Shown: one piece after another, positions 52,881 to 64,000 of the stretch
How positions within the stretch are numbered: position 1 is the stretch's first letter
How the letters are laid out: the number at the start of each line of letters is the position of its first letter
Translations under genes and position numbers: made by a program
Source: Symbiodinium sp. CCMP2592
Taxonomy: Eukaryota; Sar; Dinophyceae; Suessiales; Symbiodiniaceae
DNA length: 64,000 nt
Direction: 5' to 3'
Assembly (NCBI GenBank): GCA_905221615.1
Contig: CAJNDT010002791.1
Coordinates: 620,001-684,000 of the forward strand
The notes under the pieces: model-generated
Database searches by the model: none
What the model was told of the DNA's origin: nothing
Seen by the model: only the letters and a program-made list of their open reading frames with translations

Positions 52881-55800
52881 AAGGCACTGGCGGCGCACCC
52901 AAGATGGCTCCATCTGAGTCATTTTGATGAGGTTACCTTGCAGCCCATACTTAGGAGACGATCCAGCAGATGATAGCCGAGGCCGCGCATGATGCAAGAC
53001 CCGTTCGACGAGCGGACTGCGAATTGCTTGCTGATGCTTCATCTCGAATCGCTGAATCAATCGCCCGAGCTATGGGGTGGAGGTGCACAACCTCCGCAGT
53101 TCTCGGCACGCTTCTGCCTGCCCACAACTTGGAGCTGTCGTTGCCATGTTACCCTGAATAGGGGGCACGAAGCTAAAGCCTGCAGGTGCTCCAGAGAGGA
53201 GCCCGGTAAGGATTCCACCAATGTCGTCGAATCGGCGACCAGGGCCGGTGCCCTAAGCTTTAAGTAGTGGCTTGCATGTTCACACAGTTGCCGTGGTGTC
53301 AGCTGCGGCCATACTGGGCCTTGAAGTCTTCTTACGTGGAGCCGTGCCGTCGACGCAAATTTTCTCGCGGGACCACGAGTCGGATTTCTCAAGCACCTCG
53401 ATTTGTGGGAGAGCTGATAGTTTGCAAGTTTCCCTTACGCTCGGTTCCTGTACAGGGTTCGATCCCATCCGACGCATTGTGGTGAACATTGATGCGCCAG
53501 AGTATATGCTATACAGCTTGATTTTTGGCGAAGAGGGCGAGCTTGGCGAAGCTTGCAGGCTCTACAATCTTTCCCGCTGCCGCGGCCCAACTCTCAGAAG
53601 TTCGTTCAGTATGTTCAGTTCCACGCTGCCCAGAGACTGCCTGTATTGACTGCAGCCCGTGGGTAGAAGAAGACGGACCCAATAGGCCACGTTTCATACC
53701 GCCTCGGACAGGTCGTGGAATCTGCTGAAAGCGATGCAGTTTCTGCAAGATCGGCAAGTCTTGCACAGCCGTCAAGGCCATGCGACAGGTGGCATAGTGA
53801 CAGAGGGCCACGAAGCCGTCTGAGATTCACGACTTGCGTTCCTGCTCCATGCCAGGGGTGGACAATACGCGGGCGATTGCTCAGCCCCAAGTTTTAACGT
53901 TGCGCAGCGTAGCCGCTAGCACCAGGTCAATGCCAAGCATCGGAGTGCGGGTTGCTTTCTCGATTCTGTGGCGAAGTATGATCCGGAACTTCCTAGGACC
54001 ACCAAGCCCTCGTTGTGGAACCGCTGCAGAAGGCAAAGTGCTTGCCGCATCATTCTGCAGACTCTTCCCCATCTCAGACATGCGAACAAGCAAGCACACA
54101 GGCCACACCTAAGATCAAATTAAATTTGTCATAAACCGTCACCATATATGCATACATTTCAGTGGGCTTGCACATGCTGTCGTCCGTTACACATGGGTAG
54201 GCTGAGGGTAGGTGATTATACTTGTAACACAGTGAGCTCGGCATGACCGTACGTAGCATTGCCTGTGGCAGCGTAAACACCTGGCCGAAGGTTCACATGG
54301 AGAACAGCAATACTTCAAGAAGTTTGCGGGGATTGAGTCTTAGATCTTAGAGCATTCCTGGCATTCCCACATGGACGCTGAAAAGGGTGTGGATGAGCCT
54401 CCGTCGAGACATGTTTGATTCATTGATTATGCGAGACCTAGCAGAGCATCCTAGCCTTGTGATCGGGCAACATCTTCTTGTCACATGGCGATGGCATGCT
54501 TGGCGCACAGGTTCCGTTGGACAACTGGTTCTTGGGATATGAGCCGGGGCCTTCGTTGAACTCGTGTGGGAGAAAAGCACAAGCGCCTTCTACCTGCGAA
54601 GCGCGCCTCATGACCGAGGCTTGTGCTCGACAGCCAAGGCCAAGGCAAGCTGAGGAACAGTCCAAGCTCCGCTCTTGTGCATCTTCAGTCCCACGCCAAG
54701 TGCGATAATGATAACAGCAACGCACAATGCTTTTATGGGCACTGCCTGTACAAATGCTCTCGGCTGCCTGCATGTGGCAGTGATGTCACCTGCTGCATGG
54801 AGGCGCATCCTCTGCATCAGTGGACAACGTTACAGAGGCACATTGGATTGTTGGGTCATCCTGCAGTTCGTTCAGGACTTCCGGATCCGGAAGCATAGCC
54901 GATTTCAAACAAGCAGGTATCTTCGGACAGGTAAGATCTCGTGCCAGGCGGTTTTCCATTATTTTAAACATATGCAAGGCATGGCTTTGTACATCAGTGC
55001 CGATCCCGGGGGGAACCCCGCGGGAACAGCCAAGACTAGGTTCTCGTTCATGCCGTGAGCCTTTGACCATCTCGCATATTCGCAGAAGCATATCTAGGCA
55101 GTTGACGCAAACCTGCCAGGTGGGTGGTACCATGAGCCCAACAGCCAGGCATCTTTGAGTGACAGCTACACGGGCTTTGCGTTACCAAAGCCGGCTCCAG
55201 CAGCCTTTGCTGCAGCTAGGCTTGTTTTACTGGCAGATCAGGCGTACCCCCAGCGGTGAAGACGTTGTCGGGACCTCACCGAACAGCTTTCGCATGCACT
55301 TTGACAGTCATCTTTAAAGCGCTTCATTCCATGCGCAGCCACGCCAGTCCAATGAACAAAGCCCGGTTCAGTGGCAGACGAGCTTCAGGGTTGAACGGAC
55401 TGTGGTGGCCGCCAACTACTCCCTTACTCGGACGCCAAGTGGAGCCATTATAGTGGAGAGACGTTTCGACAGGCTCGGTAGTCTGGCCCAACTGGACTCG
55501 CGAGGCCTTGGGCAATGGCAAGAGAAGACGAAGGACTTTACCCGTTGGTGAGCTGCCCCGCACTCAACCTGTCCGCTAAGACTCCTGCACGCATCGATGT
55601 AGCCGCAGATATATCCGTGCGATAGTTTGCCAACGTATGCGAGCAGTCGTGTGTGCAGCCTCCCTTCAAAGACACAATAATCAAGGACGGATGCCGTTGC
55701 CAGGGAGATGCGCCCCGTCTGTTTGCACTCAGTGCGTGCAGTGGACTTGCTGCGTCAGTTCGCTTTGCAGGCGTTTCCTGCATGATTGATACTGTACATC

Positions 55801-56022
55801 ATGGCGTCTCCTTGCAATGTCGCTTGTTCTGTACAGAGTTCCGGGTCAGCCTCTGAGTCACTGTCTCCAGGATCGTGACTGTCGTTGTTTGTCGAATCAA
55901 TGGAAGAGTAGTGCTGTGTGGTTCACAAACAGGCTGTAGCGATTGCTTTGTGCTGTCGGAAAGCATACTGCTTGACGCATATTTTTCTTCCGCAGCAGAG
56001 CGGGGAATGGTCCAAAATTATG
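52881..56022. other. Unassigned, possible further exons
   Basis: Splice-bounded natural-looking pieces exist, for example 52989-53110 (MMQDPFDERTANCLLMLHLE) and 53285-53325 (AVVSAAAILGLE), but other frames compete and phases were not resolved. No feature is called. Confidence 0.3.
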
Positions 56023-56355
56023 TTACAAGATGGTTGGCCAATGTCGGTGATCGTCAACATTAGAAAGAGTACTTGAGGAAAATGTCGCTTGCACGTTTTC
56101 AAGAGAGGTACTCGGACATGAGTCGGAGACGTTCTGATGGTCCGGCAACCTGGTTCGACATGCTCTAGGAAGGAGTGCTTTAATTGGCTCGCCTGAGCGG
56201 TGGATGAATTTCATACTTCTCTCGCAACGAGTAAGCATGTAACCAGCATCCGCGAGAGTTGTGATGTGACAGACTCTGAAGGCGAAGTGCCTAGCGTCGA
56301 AAAGATGATAGACCAGTGTGGCCGCAGTCTTGGAAGTCACGGAGGGAAAGATCAC
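56023..56355 (-). CDS. Unclassified minus-strand ORF
   Basis: The minus frame from ATG at 56355 reads TSKTAATLVYHLFDARHFAF, ITTLADAGYMLTRCERSM and FIHRSGEPIKALLPRACRT, ending at TAA. Composition is protein-like throughout its 110 codons. No domain recognised; it may be a single exon. Confidence 0.35.
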   Translation of the reverse strand: MIFPSVTSKTAATLVYHLFDARHFAFRVCHITTLADAGYMLTRCERSMKFIHRSGEPIKALLPRACRTRLPDHQNVSDSCPSTSLENVQATFSSSTLSNVDDHRHWPTIL

Positions 56356-57587
56356 TAACGTTAAGTAACGACCGTCGGTGGAGTCACGCGAAGATAGGTT
56401 GGTGGACCAAAGAAGATCATCTCACCACCTTTGCTAAGGTGGCAGCACCACGGTTAGCAACGCCATTGAACTGTACGGTCCTTGGTCCCGAGGGCGGAAT
56501 GCACAGAGGCCAGGAAGGCACCCAAAGATTTTCTCTGCATTCAAGACTTCAAGCAGAAGCTGGAAAGTCCGTCCCCCACGGGTTCAGGACTTGCGGTCAG
56601 CTGAGGCTCCGATTGATCCATAGAAATGCGCAAAGTCTGTGCCTCAACACTTGTGTTTCGACTGCAGGGGGACAAGCTGATGTCATCTTCTGTGCTGAAT
56701 CTTGCCGGCTCCATGTTGAGCCTTCTGCATTCAATGAGAACCAGCAAGACCACCATTGCCTGGCAGTGCCTGAGGCCTTAGCCCAGAGATGGGAAGTTGG
56801 GTTTCGTCCAAGCTGGACAGGAAACTAAGGCTGGTTGCACGTGAGCAACACCAGCACATGTGCAGCGTTCAGTAAATGGTGCGCAGGTATCAGCTAGAAG
56901 ACCCGTCATGGACTGAGAGATTCCGGGACACGGCAATCTGCTGTTAGAGCAGCTGCCAGGGAGTCCTGCCCTACATGGCACTCCAAGAAAAGCGGCAAAT
57001 CCCCAAATATGCTACGAAACGACCATGCGCGAGGCTGAGCGTCATCAGTGGTACGTTGCCGGTGTGGGCGGTGACACTGCCACGTATGTGCCCGTTCCTC
57101 TTCAGCAGAGCACCCAGTTTCGATCAAACTCAGAAAGCCGTGGAGCACCCAAGCATGGCCAAGCCGAGGCCTGAAGACTCGAAAGATGCTCCTGAAGTAC
57201 ACTGCATTTGGACCATCCTTTGCTGTGCATTGGACGCAGGAGTCGGAGTGTTGCGCGGCCTTCGGATAGTTTTGCCTTTCGAACGCAATGTGGCAGGAGA
57301 GCAAAGTCGGATCTTTTTTGAAGCGGCGCGCAACGGTGCAGACAGAGCTGAATGCCGGGATCCCTTTGATACAGAGTCCATGTGGCAGAACCATTGGACC
57401 ATGGTCGAGTTGATGTTGCCGAGGCACAGACCGATCCAAGAAAGATGCAGGAGCTGTCGCAGGAGCTGCCGCTCGGCGTCAGATCGTCATGCCTGAAGCA
57501 CAAGTCCTCGCAGCATGTCAATCATGTACAGCTCATGCGTTGTCGAGTACCTGCAGCTAATAACAACATCACCATGAAGCACCTTGC
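56356..57587. other. Unassigned
   Basis: Long plus-strand open frames (56316-56828, 56975-57496) compete with other natural-looking frames, for example 56625-56780 (VFRLQGDKLMSSSVLNLAGS). Probable upstream exons of the HECT gene, not resolved. Confidence 0.25.
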
Positions 57588-59621
57588 ATGCCACCGCGCC
57601 TGTTCATGAATCGTGCCGAACAGCCGGCCAGGTCCAACATCGAGGAGCATGTCGTGAGGTGTGTCCTGCCATTCCGAAGCTTCGAAGGGACAAGCATCTT
57701 TGAACAGGTCGAACTTCTGGCTCGGAACTTTGCAGAGCACGCTGGCGAGCGCCCTACATTCCTGCGCAACGGCATTCGTCATAAAAATGCAGCCACTGCT
57801 CAGGTCCGTCTGCAGAAGGGTGAAGAATTCCTACGCCAATCCGATGTTGCAATGGGCTTCCTTGCAAATGTTCCCCGACTGGTATTTGGAGTGGAGACAC
57901 CGGAAACGCATAAGCTCAGCCGTGCCTTGACACTGCCGGACAGGCCAGCAAGCTGTTGGAGGTGCAGTTCGAAGGTGAGACAGGCTTCGGAGTGGCCGTG
58001 ACGCAGTCATTCTACGCGGCATGGCCGCAAGCAGCAAATTCATATCCGCGGCAGCTTGCACTGAGTCCGGCAAACTCCTTTTTGTCCAGTGAATCGCGTA
58101 CGTGCCATGTGTTTGCTTTGTTTTTTCATTGTGTTCGTGTTATGTTGAGTTCCTATAGTGAATAAGTGCAGCCTGCCCTAATCTGAGGGCATGACACTGA
58201 CAGGTGGAGGTCGCGCAGGCTCTACAAGAGCGCGCCATGAATGCCTCTGTTCCCTTGTGGGATCGGCGCTCGGCAGTACTCTCTGTTCAAGCGTGGGCTT
58301 CCTTCCGAACGCAAGATGGATGTCACATGTCCACTGGTGTACGACATGCAAGGTTGAAGACGATGACTCAAGCGGGAGCCAGCAGCACTTGCCACCTGCC
58401 GAAACCCGTTTCTCTCTAGGTATCAATGCCAGCTTTCTCGGCAGTTGCGCTCATTATGAGCTTGCCGAGGTTGTGCCGCAAAGGCTTGCTGCTGAAGCCT
58501 CTCACCTCAGGGCCAGTCGCCGAGAAATGCACCATGTAGGCAAACATTAGTCGTCAAGCAGTCAGAACGGCTTGAACTTCACCTTGCAGCTTTCCGGCGA
58601 TTTCCGAGGCCTCAAAGGGATGCGGCAGTTGAGCGCTTCCGATTCTTAGGCCGACTGCTTCGACCTGAGAAGTTTGTGTCGTGTCGCCGCCTTTGGATGC
58701 TCTGATAACCGTTGCTGCACAGCTTCGCTTCTCAACCAAACGCAGAAACTAGACTACGAGTTTTGTGATTGCTGCTTGCGCTAAAAAGCAGAGAAGGCAC
58801 GAAGGAAAGTCTTCCAGGTGAAAGGCATGCATAGTCTTTCGGTCCAGTAGCGAGGCGGACAAAGTTGCAGATCGAAATGAAGCGGTGTCTGTGCATGCTA
58901 TGCGCATGCGTATGAGATGCATGCGACGAGCACAGAGAATCCAATCGAAATCTTAAACCTCTACAAAAGCACTTCAATGTGTGTGTGTTTGTCTCATTCC
59001 TGAGTGGTAGGAACAGCAGTTGCACACTTGAGAGCTAGATGCCGTGTGCGAAGACGGATATCAAACCATGTTGGGCAACGCGGGTCGAGCCTGGTCCTTC
59101 TGAGTCTTGCTGCACATCAAAACATTCATGCTACGGACGGCTGTCGAGCCGTCAGTCAAGGCATGGGGCGTGCCCATGACACGAGCCGATTCAAACCGCA
59201 TTGTCTGCAGATTTGCGATCCCGTGGATTAGGGCCAACCAGTCTACAGTGATGGTGCAGCAGGCATCAGGCTGCCATTTCCACAGCTTTTGCCCTTGCTG
59301 CACAGGGACCGCACTACTCGTTTCCAGGAAAAGTGAAAGGTAGCAAGAAAAAATTGTCATGCTGGCAGCTTGCAGACAGTCATTGGATGCGGCATGCTTG
59401 CTCAGGATGGGACAGGCACTGCCGCAAGCTCAGAAGACAGCACGGATCACCAATCCCAACAGTCCACAACCATTCCGCTCCCCTTAGAGTCTGTGGCCAA
59501 ATCCGTACGTTGCTTGTACTTGAGGCGTGAGGGCTTCATTGTGCCCCTGCCACTTGCAGACGAGTTTTTCGCATTGGTCCTTGGAGAGAAGTCCGCCACT
59601 GAGCCACCAAGAGCAAACTCC
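57588..59621 (+). CDS. HECT-type E3 ubiquitin ligase (exons of the N-lobe)
   Basis: HECT ligases accept ubiquitin from E2 on a C-terminal cysteine and pass it to substrate. 57920-58015 after AGCTCAG reads LLEVQFEGETGFGVAVTQSF plus Tyr, matching the HECT signature LEV.F..E.G.G.GPT.EFY. It then uses a GC donor (TAC|GCGGCA) to join in phase with 58204 on, after CTGACAG (VEVAQALQERAMNASVPLW), matching the helix before the conserved LW. A later exon, about 59462-59621, reads SVAKSVRCLYLRREGFIVPL then PLADEFFALVLGE, the F..LG...A.AL......PLPL..F segment. A preceding exon may be 57693-57850 (ATAQVRLQKGEEFLRQ). Sequence at 58261-58350 (QYSLFKRGLPSERKMDV) is out of frame. The C-lobe with the catalytic cysteine was not found. 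Confidence 0.6.
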
Positions 59622-59649
59622 GTTCGAGATGTCGCTCCCGTGTAAAAGT

Positions 59650-61066
59650 TGAGACAGGAAACCCCATGTCGGGAGTTTGACTCTTTTTTTGGCATCGGGC
59701 CATCGAAAAAATGAGGGAGAGGAAGGAATCAAAGAGGCAGCAAGGAAGCAAGGCAGGGAGGAGCCCTTTCCGGAATCAGCACGGCAAGCCCTACCTAGTT
59801 TTGGCTGCTGATTACCCTTGCTTAGTGTGCCACCGGATAACGTAAAGTTTCGTAGTTGTTTCTTATTGAGAACCCCTGTTTGTTCGGGGGCCCAATACGG
59901 TGAAGATGTTTCCCTAATTCTTTAGATTCTTTTACGGGGGGACCCACTTAAGAAAAATGCTGTCGGATAATCTCTTGGAAAAGGGTTACAACATCACCGG
60001 CACTTTCTTCCAATCCTTAATTGACTATTTAGTTTTGCGGGTTACCCAATAATGCTAAGACTTTCCACAGGCACCTGAGCACTGAGCAGCTTCGGCAGTC
60101 AAAACCCCGTGGCCTAAGACAGCCCTCAATGAACTAAGTACAAGTAGCTTTGGGGGTACCCAGTAATGCCATGAACTTTTCCCGAGGCCAAACGCGTTGG
60201 TGGTCCCCAATAATAAGTACCAAGCTTTCACGGCCAGGCCCAGCATTCGGAATGTTGCTACAAGTATTGCTATTAGTACTACTATGACTAATACGATCAA
60301 CTATACAGTTCCAAATACTACAGTATTAACTATACTGTTTCTAATACTGTGACAATACTTCTACTAATACTATTATACTATTGCTACTACTGCTACTATC
60401 ACTAGTACTTTCTACTATGACGAGCCACGGGTTCTGGACGCTCGAGCTTGCAAAGTCAATGGATCTCTGAGGCAACAAGCAGTGGTAAGACCTTACGAAA
60501 GTACTGTAAATACCGAGTAACATGCACGTGCAGCGTGTCGCCACCAGCTTGCAAAGTCGAGAAATGGATTTTAAGACAACAAGAAGTGGTAGATCATTAC
60601 GAAAGTACCGCAAAAAACTACTAAAATGGATGTGCTCTTAAGATGGTCTGGAGCAAGTGTAGTTAGTAGGGGGTGGGAGGCGTGCCTATGACTAGTACGA
60701 CTAGCACTGTCACTAATACTACGACTTAACAATTGTTAGTACTATTACTAGCACCAAAGACTACCAAGACCGCGACCCCGAAACAAAACCTTGTTGAGCA
60801 ACATTGTTGTTGTTGTTGCTGTTTTATTTTGGAGGGTCCCCCGCACATTGCGATAAACGTACATGGCCGGTAGATGACAAGATGCTGGTGTCGTTTGCCA
60901 ATCATGTACAATGACAGTATGCCAGCTAGTTATTGCCCGCTTGAGCACTGTCACGGAAGTCGAGAAAGACGTGGGCGGCGGGCCGAATAGGTACTGATGG
61001 CTACTCAGTGTTCACCCATTTTATCCTTTATCTTGTTACACAGATCCCACTAGCTCGAAACTCTCC

Positions 61067-61098
<32 letters not shown>

Positions 61099-61197
61099 AT
61101 GATGTATGTATGTACGTATGTATGTATGTATGTATGTATTATCTTTCTACTATCTTGTTATATTCCGTTTTAAGATCTCAAACTGTGATAGATGAAT
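59650..61197. other. No gene recognised; AT-rich and ACT-repeat-rich
   Basis: 60235-60420 and 60690-60765 are (TACTAC)-like repeats. 60445-60510 and 60546-60612 are imperfect direct repeats (AGCTTGCAAAGTC ... TTACGAAAGTAC) about 101 bp apart. 61068-61092 is (TA)n and 61100-61140 (GTAT)n. No exon supported. Confidence 0.5.
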
Positions 61198-61540
61198 TTA
61201 CTGTACTGCCTGGGTCCCGTTCTTTGGTTGGTTGCCACCCGCATTGGCAATCCGATCGGCTCCGCAGACGTTTACCTGTTCGTGCCACTGCCAAGTGCTT
61301 TCTCTTTTCACTTCGTCCTCGGAACTAGCTATTAAAGGCTGCATTTGGGGCGAGACTCTATGATACACTATGTGCATACCCTTGCAGAACCCCCTGTTTG
61401 CTGTGTCAACTGTACAATGAAGTAGTGTGACAGCGCCGAAGTACAAAGGGCAGAATACAAAGCCGTCATGCTGACATCCGATGCTGCGCTTGTAGCAGTC
61501 GTGAGTTTTGATGGGAAACCAGACGAGGCTCGGGCCAGAC
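61198..61540 (-). CDS. Candidate terminal exon, minus strand
   Basis: The minus frame reads VWFPIKTHDCYKRSIGCQHD, GFVFCPLYFGAVTLLHCT, GMHIVYHRVSPQMQPLIASS and EDEVKRESTWQWHEQVNV, then a stop at 61198-61200. Protein-like across 110 codons. The frame stays open upstream to 61725, but a better plus-strand exon overlaps there. Family unknown. Confidence 0.4.
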
Positions 61541-61564
61541 AGTCTGCCCAGACCTGGCAACGGT

Positions 61565-61740
61565 GTAGCTGGTGAGCTGCAGCCTTGGTTCGAGCGACGG
61601 CGGAACGCAGACAACGAAGCAAAGCAGAGCTCTTGCAGGCTGCTGGGTGCCCTCGCGGATTTCGCCGAAGACCTGAGGGCTGGAGAGGCCGGGACTCTCA
61701 GATCGGATGTGCAGGCTGTGTCCACGCCATGCGTGGACAG
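61565..61740 (+). CDS. Candidate exon, plus strand
   Basis: After AGCTGCAG the plus frame reads PWFERRRNADNEAKQSSCRL, LGALADFAEDLRAGEAGTLR and SDVQAVSTPC. Hydrophilic helical sequence. Exact donor unclear. Could be part of the HECT gene or a following gene. Confidence 0.35.
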
Positions 61741-61919
61741 GTGCTGGCATCCAAAGATTAAACATCCGACGATGTATGGCAGTTTAGAATCAATGCAGAA
61801 GGGGTGAACTTTGCTGAATAAGGTGAGATTGATAAAGCTGTCTGTTCCATTGGGGCAACACTACTACAACGTTGGATTTCTGGTCCGGCTCCTGCATTCC
61901 ATGTGCTTTGCCGGCGGCG

Positions 61920-62038
61920 GTTGCAAGGCATCTCAGAAGGAGCGCGGCAGCTCTCCGGAGCAGATCCAGGCATGGAAGAACGCTCAGGCAAGTGTGCGGT
62001 TTGCAGTGCAGTCGCCACAGACATCATGCAAACATCAG
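61920..62038 (+). CDS. Candidate exon with a Cys pair
   Basis: Ends at a good donor (ACATCAG|GTATGTG). One frame reads GKCAVCSAVATDIMQTS with a C-x-x-C. Another reads RGSSPEQIQAWKNAQASV. Both look natural, so the frame is undecided. Confidence 0.3.
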
Positions 62039-62158
62039 GTATGTGCGAAGCATGGGGCATGCTTTCCAGTAGACAGGTTAAACTTCAAGCTAGGTTTGTT
62101 CGCACATGGTCACATCGTGGCTGAAGATTCCTATGCCATGGCAGCCGTAGCATTTTGA

Positions 62159-62960
62159 TATTGATCGTCGTGGCTGATGTTGTCCCTGCCACATCAAGGC
62201 TGATCGCAAAGACTTCGCTGAACGCTTCCTTTCGCCCAGTGATCGACCGGATATGACTCCGACACAAGAGCCTCAGCCTTGCATCAACTCTCAGAGCCCC
62301 TGTCGGTTGCCATGCCTGGCTCTTGGCATAGGCCGATGTCTTTCAACGAGTACACGAGCTTGGCTGGAGTTTGTTTCTTGGAAACCGGCCTGAGCGCAGC
62401 ACCCGGCCTCTGTCACCAGCATGGCATGGGCGAGGCGGCCATGGCTGGAGAAGGGTTTTGCAGTGAGTTCAGAGCTGAGGTGGTGCAGCCCTGTGTCCAG
62501 ATGGGGATAACATCCTCGTCACAGTGGACAATGTCGAAATCCCGTTATTTGAATCCGGCTCATCTTGCATACGGGCATATATGCGACACGTGTTTTTGCA
62601 CAAGGTGGCCACCTTCGTCGAACAGGCGCTGATGTGATCTGCTGGGGTGGGCAGCTCGTGAGTTTCCAATCAGTGGTGGCACACGCGACTTGTGACAGGC
62701 CACCCACTTTTGGTTTGATGCAGGTGTGAGGGATCAGGCACTGCCAGCTTTTCCTGTTCATTCGCTTGCCGCTCCGCCTGCGCGAGTTGGAAGGTGGACG
62801 CCTTCCGTTCCGGTTTGAACGACGTCTTCCCCTTTCCATGCCTGCAGGCACCGGGCTTTGTCAGGGCCGTGTCGGGCAGCCGCCTCTTTCAAGATAGTTC
62901 TCCGTAGCCTGCTGCAGCCTCAGGGGGTTGAATACCAACCCCCAGCCTACCAAACTACTA

Positions 62961-63049
<89 letters not shown>

Positions 63050-63559
63050 GCAGTAGCACTGGCAGTAGTAGTCGTCGTAGTACGTAGTGTACTGGGTAGC
63101 AGCAGGCCTGTGTGGTGTGTCAGGGGGGTGGTGGTGGTGTAAGCCTGAATGGTGGGCCCCGCTAGGCTTCATGCTTGCCCACCACCTTAAATTGAGAACT
63201 CTCGATTTCTGTCAGGCGTTCGCACGTTCAGAACTTCGAGAGATGTTTTGTCCCGGGCTCATCGCAATAGCCGCTTTGGATTGTAGATCTTGGGGTCACG
63301 ACCCAAGTCGACCTGCAATTAACGGTTCTTATGCTGATCTTCTTTGGCATGGGCGCCGCTGGAGAGGCGGTGAGGACAGAATTGACTGGGATGAGCAAGC
63401 GCTGCCTTGCTGCCCTGCTTAGTTCCAGCGCACTTTCTCGGTGACGCTCGGCTGGGTGGCTCGCCAGGCTCAACCACATCCACCCAACGGGTGGATTGAA
63501 CGACAAGTCACCAGCTTACAGATTCTTAGTGGCCGTGGACCCAGATGCTCGGATGCTCC
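62159..63559. other. Mostly unassigned; CTA repeat
   Basis: 62279-62632 holds an open plus frame (SFNEYTSLAGVCFLETGLSA) of uncertain status. 62959-63050 is (CTA)n. Other frames are short. Confidence 0.35.
62959..63050. repeat. (CTA)n trinucleotide repeat
   Basis: About 30 near-perfect CTA/ACT units. The long poly-Leu frame through it is not a gene. Confidence 0.95.
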
Positions 63560-63925
63560 CTATCTGCCGGCCCGATCAGGGTCGAATGAACAAAAGGCAA
63601 ACGAGTTTTCAATGAAAAGTGCAGCCTTCGAGCATTCCCATCCATGTTTAAGAAGATTCATTGGGTGGCCACTCTCCCTCAAGCAGGGCCACATCCGATC
63701 CAACAATCCAACTATATTGATGTGTTGAGGCCGTCCTCTTGGAGTTGAACCAGGCAGACAGGCTGGGCCCATTTCGATGACCTCTGAGAGGAGTCTACGT
63801 GGAGCTTCCGTGAGAAGCTCCACGACGGTCGGCCAGTGAATTCTAGGAGGTTCTAGGAGTCTTGGTTGACAGCTGCGAGGGAGCATCGCCAAATGGCAGC
63901 CAGGGCTAATGCGTAAAGCCAGCAC
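63560..63925 (-). CDS. Unclassified minus-strand ORF or exon
   Basis: The minus frame reads RIHWPTVVELLTEAPRRLLS, EVIEMGPACLPGSTPRG and LLDRMWPCLRESGHPMN, then NSFAFCSFDPDRAGR-stop. Protein-like; may be the last exon of a gene entering from the right. It contains an 11-bp inverted repeat with 5-nt loop (63798-63824). Confidence 0.35.
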   Translation of the reverse strand: MLALRISPGCHLAMLPRSCQPRLLEPPRIHWPTVVELLTEAPRRLLSEVIEMGPACLPGSTPRGRPQHINIVGLLDRMWPCLRESGHPMNLLKHGWECSKAALFIENSFAFCSFDPDRAGR

Positions 63926-64000
63926 GGCAAGGGCAGTTTGCTTGCAAGGTCCAGATTCTTGGACTTTGTTTCCTCGTGTCCTCGCCTTCCTCCAGGCGCC

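Noticed and set aside
53455..53466. GGGTTCGATCCC resembling a tRNA T-arm
   Set aside because: No matching acceptor stem, D-arm or anticodon arm can be placed around it; the flanking bases do not pair as required.
62858..63142. Poly-Leu ORF resembling a membrane protein
   Set aside because: Encoded by the (CTA)n repeat.

Overview
This looks like nuclear DNA of a dinoflagellate, most likely a Symbiodiniaceae-type genome. Four things point there. Positions 39742-39763 carry a one-mismatch copy of the dinoflagellate spliced-leader 22-mer. Genes are split into very short exons with AG|G acceptors and GT donors (one GC donor inferred). Gene density is low and genes lie on both strands. Microsatellites, minisatellites and retroelements are abundant. 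There are no bacterial operons, ribosome-binding sites, rRNA genes or convincing tRNAs.

Layout. 1-433: 3' part of an SGNH-hydrolase-like ORF. 491-5713: a repeat-rich block bounded by ~30-bp inverted repeats. 5784-8613: a KptA/Tpt1-like (RNA 2'-phosphotransferase family) gene with frame breaks and an in-frame TGA. 9.7-20.2 kb: short plus-strand exons; those from 14924 to 20237 assemble with consistent phases into a polycystin/TRPP-type cation channel, from the extracellular TOP domain through the pore to the C terminus. 22.2-22.85 kb: a small minus-strand gene. 23.9-24.4 kb: plus-strand exons of unknown function. 25-36.9 kb: scattered candidate exons, a G-rich minisatellite and an acidic/coiled-coil gene at 34.85-35.47 kb. 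37-39.66 kb and 49.32-50.3 kb: repeat arrays.

39664-49322: a 9.66-kb tyrosine-recombinase retrotransposon with split direct repeats (A1 - coding - B1.A2 - extra ORF - B2). It encodes an unknown ORF1, a tyrosine recombinase, a Gag-like protein with a CCCH/knuckle zinc module, reverse transcriptase plus RNase H, and a cysteine-rich ORF between A2 and B2. The left A repeat contains the spliced-leader-like 22-mer; the internal A2 copy differs by exactly three consecutive bases at the 3' end of that motif. This is the most interesting system in the window.

50.3-64 kb: an intronless broken coding remnant (50.94-51.90 kb), candidate exons from 52 kb, a HECT-type E3 ubiquitin ligase on the plus strand (exons recognised at 57.92-59.62 kb), unclassified exons on both strands to 63.9 kb, and simple repeats. 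All protein calls were made by eye from translated motifs. Exon ends are inferred from splice dinucleotides and reading phase, not from transcripts.
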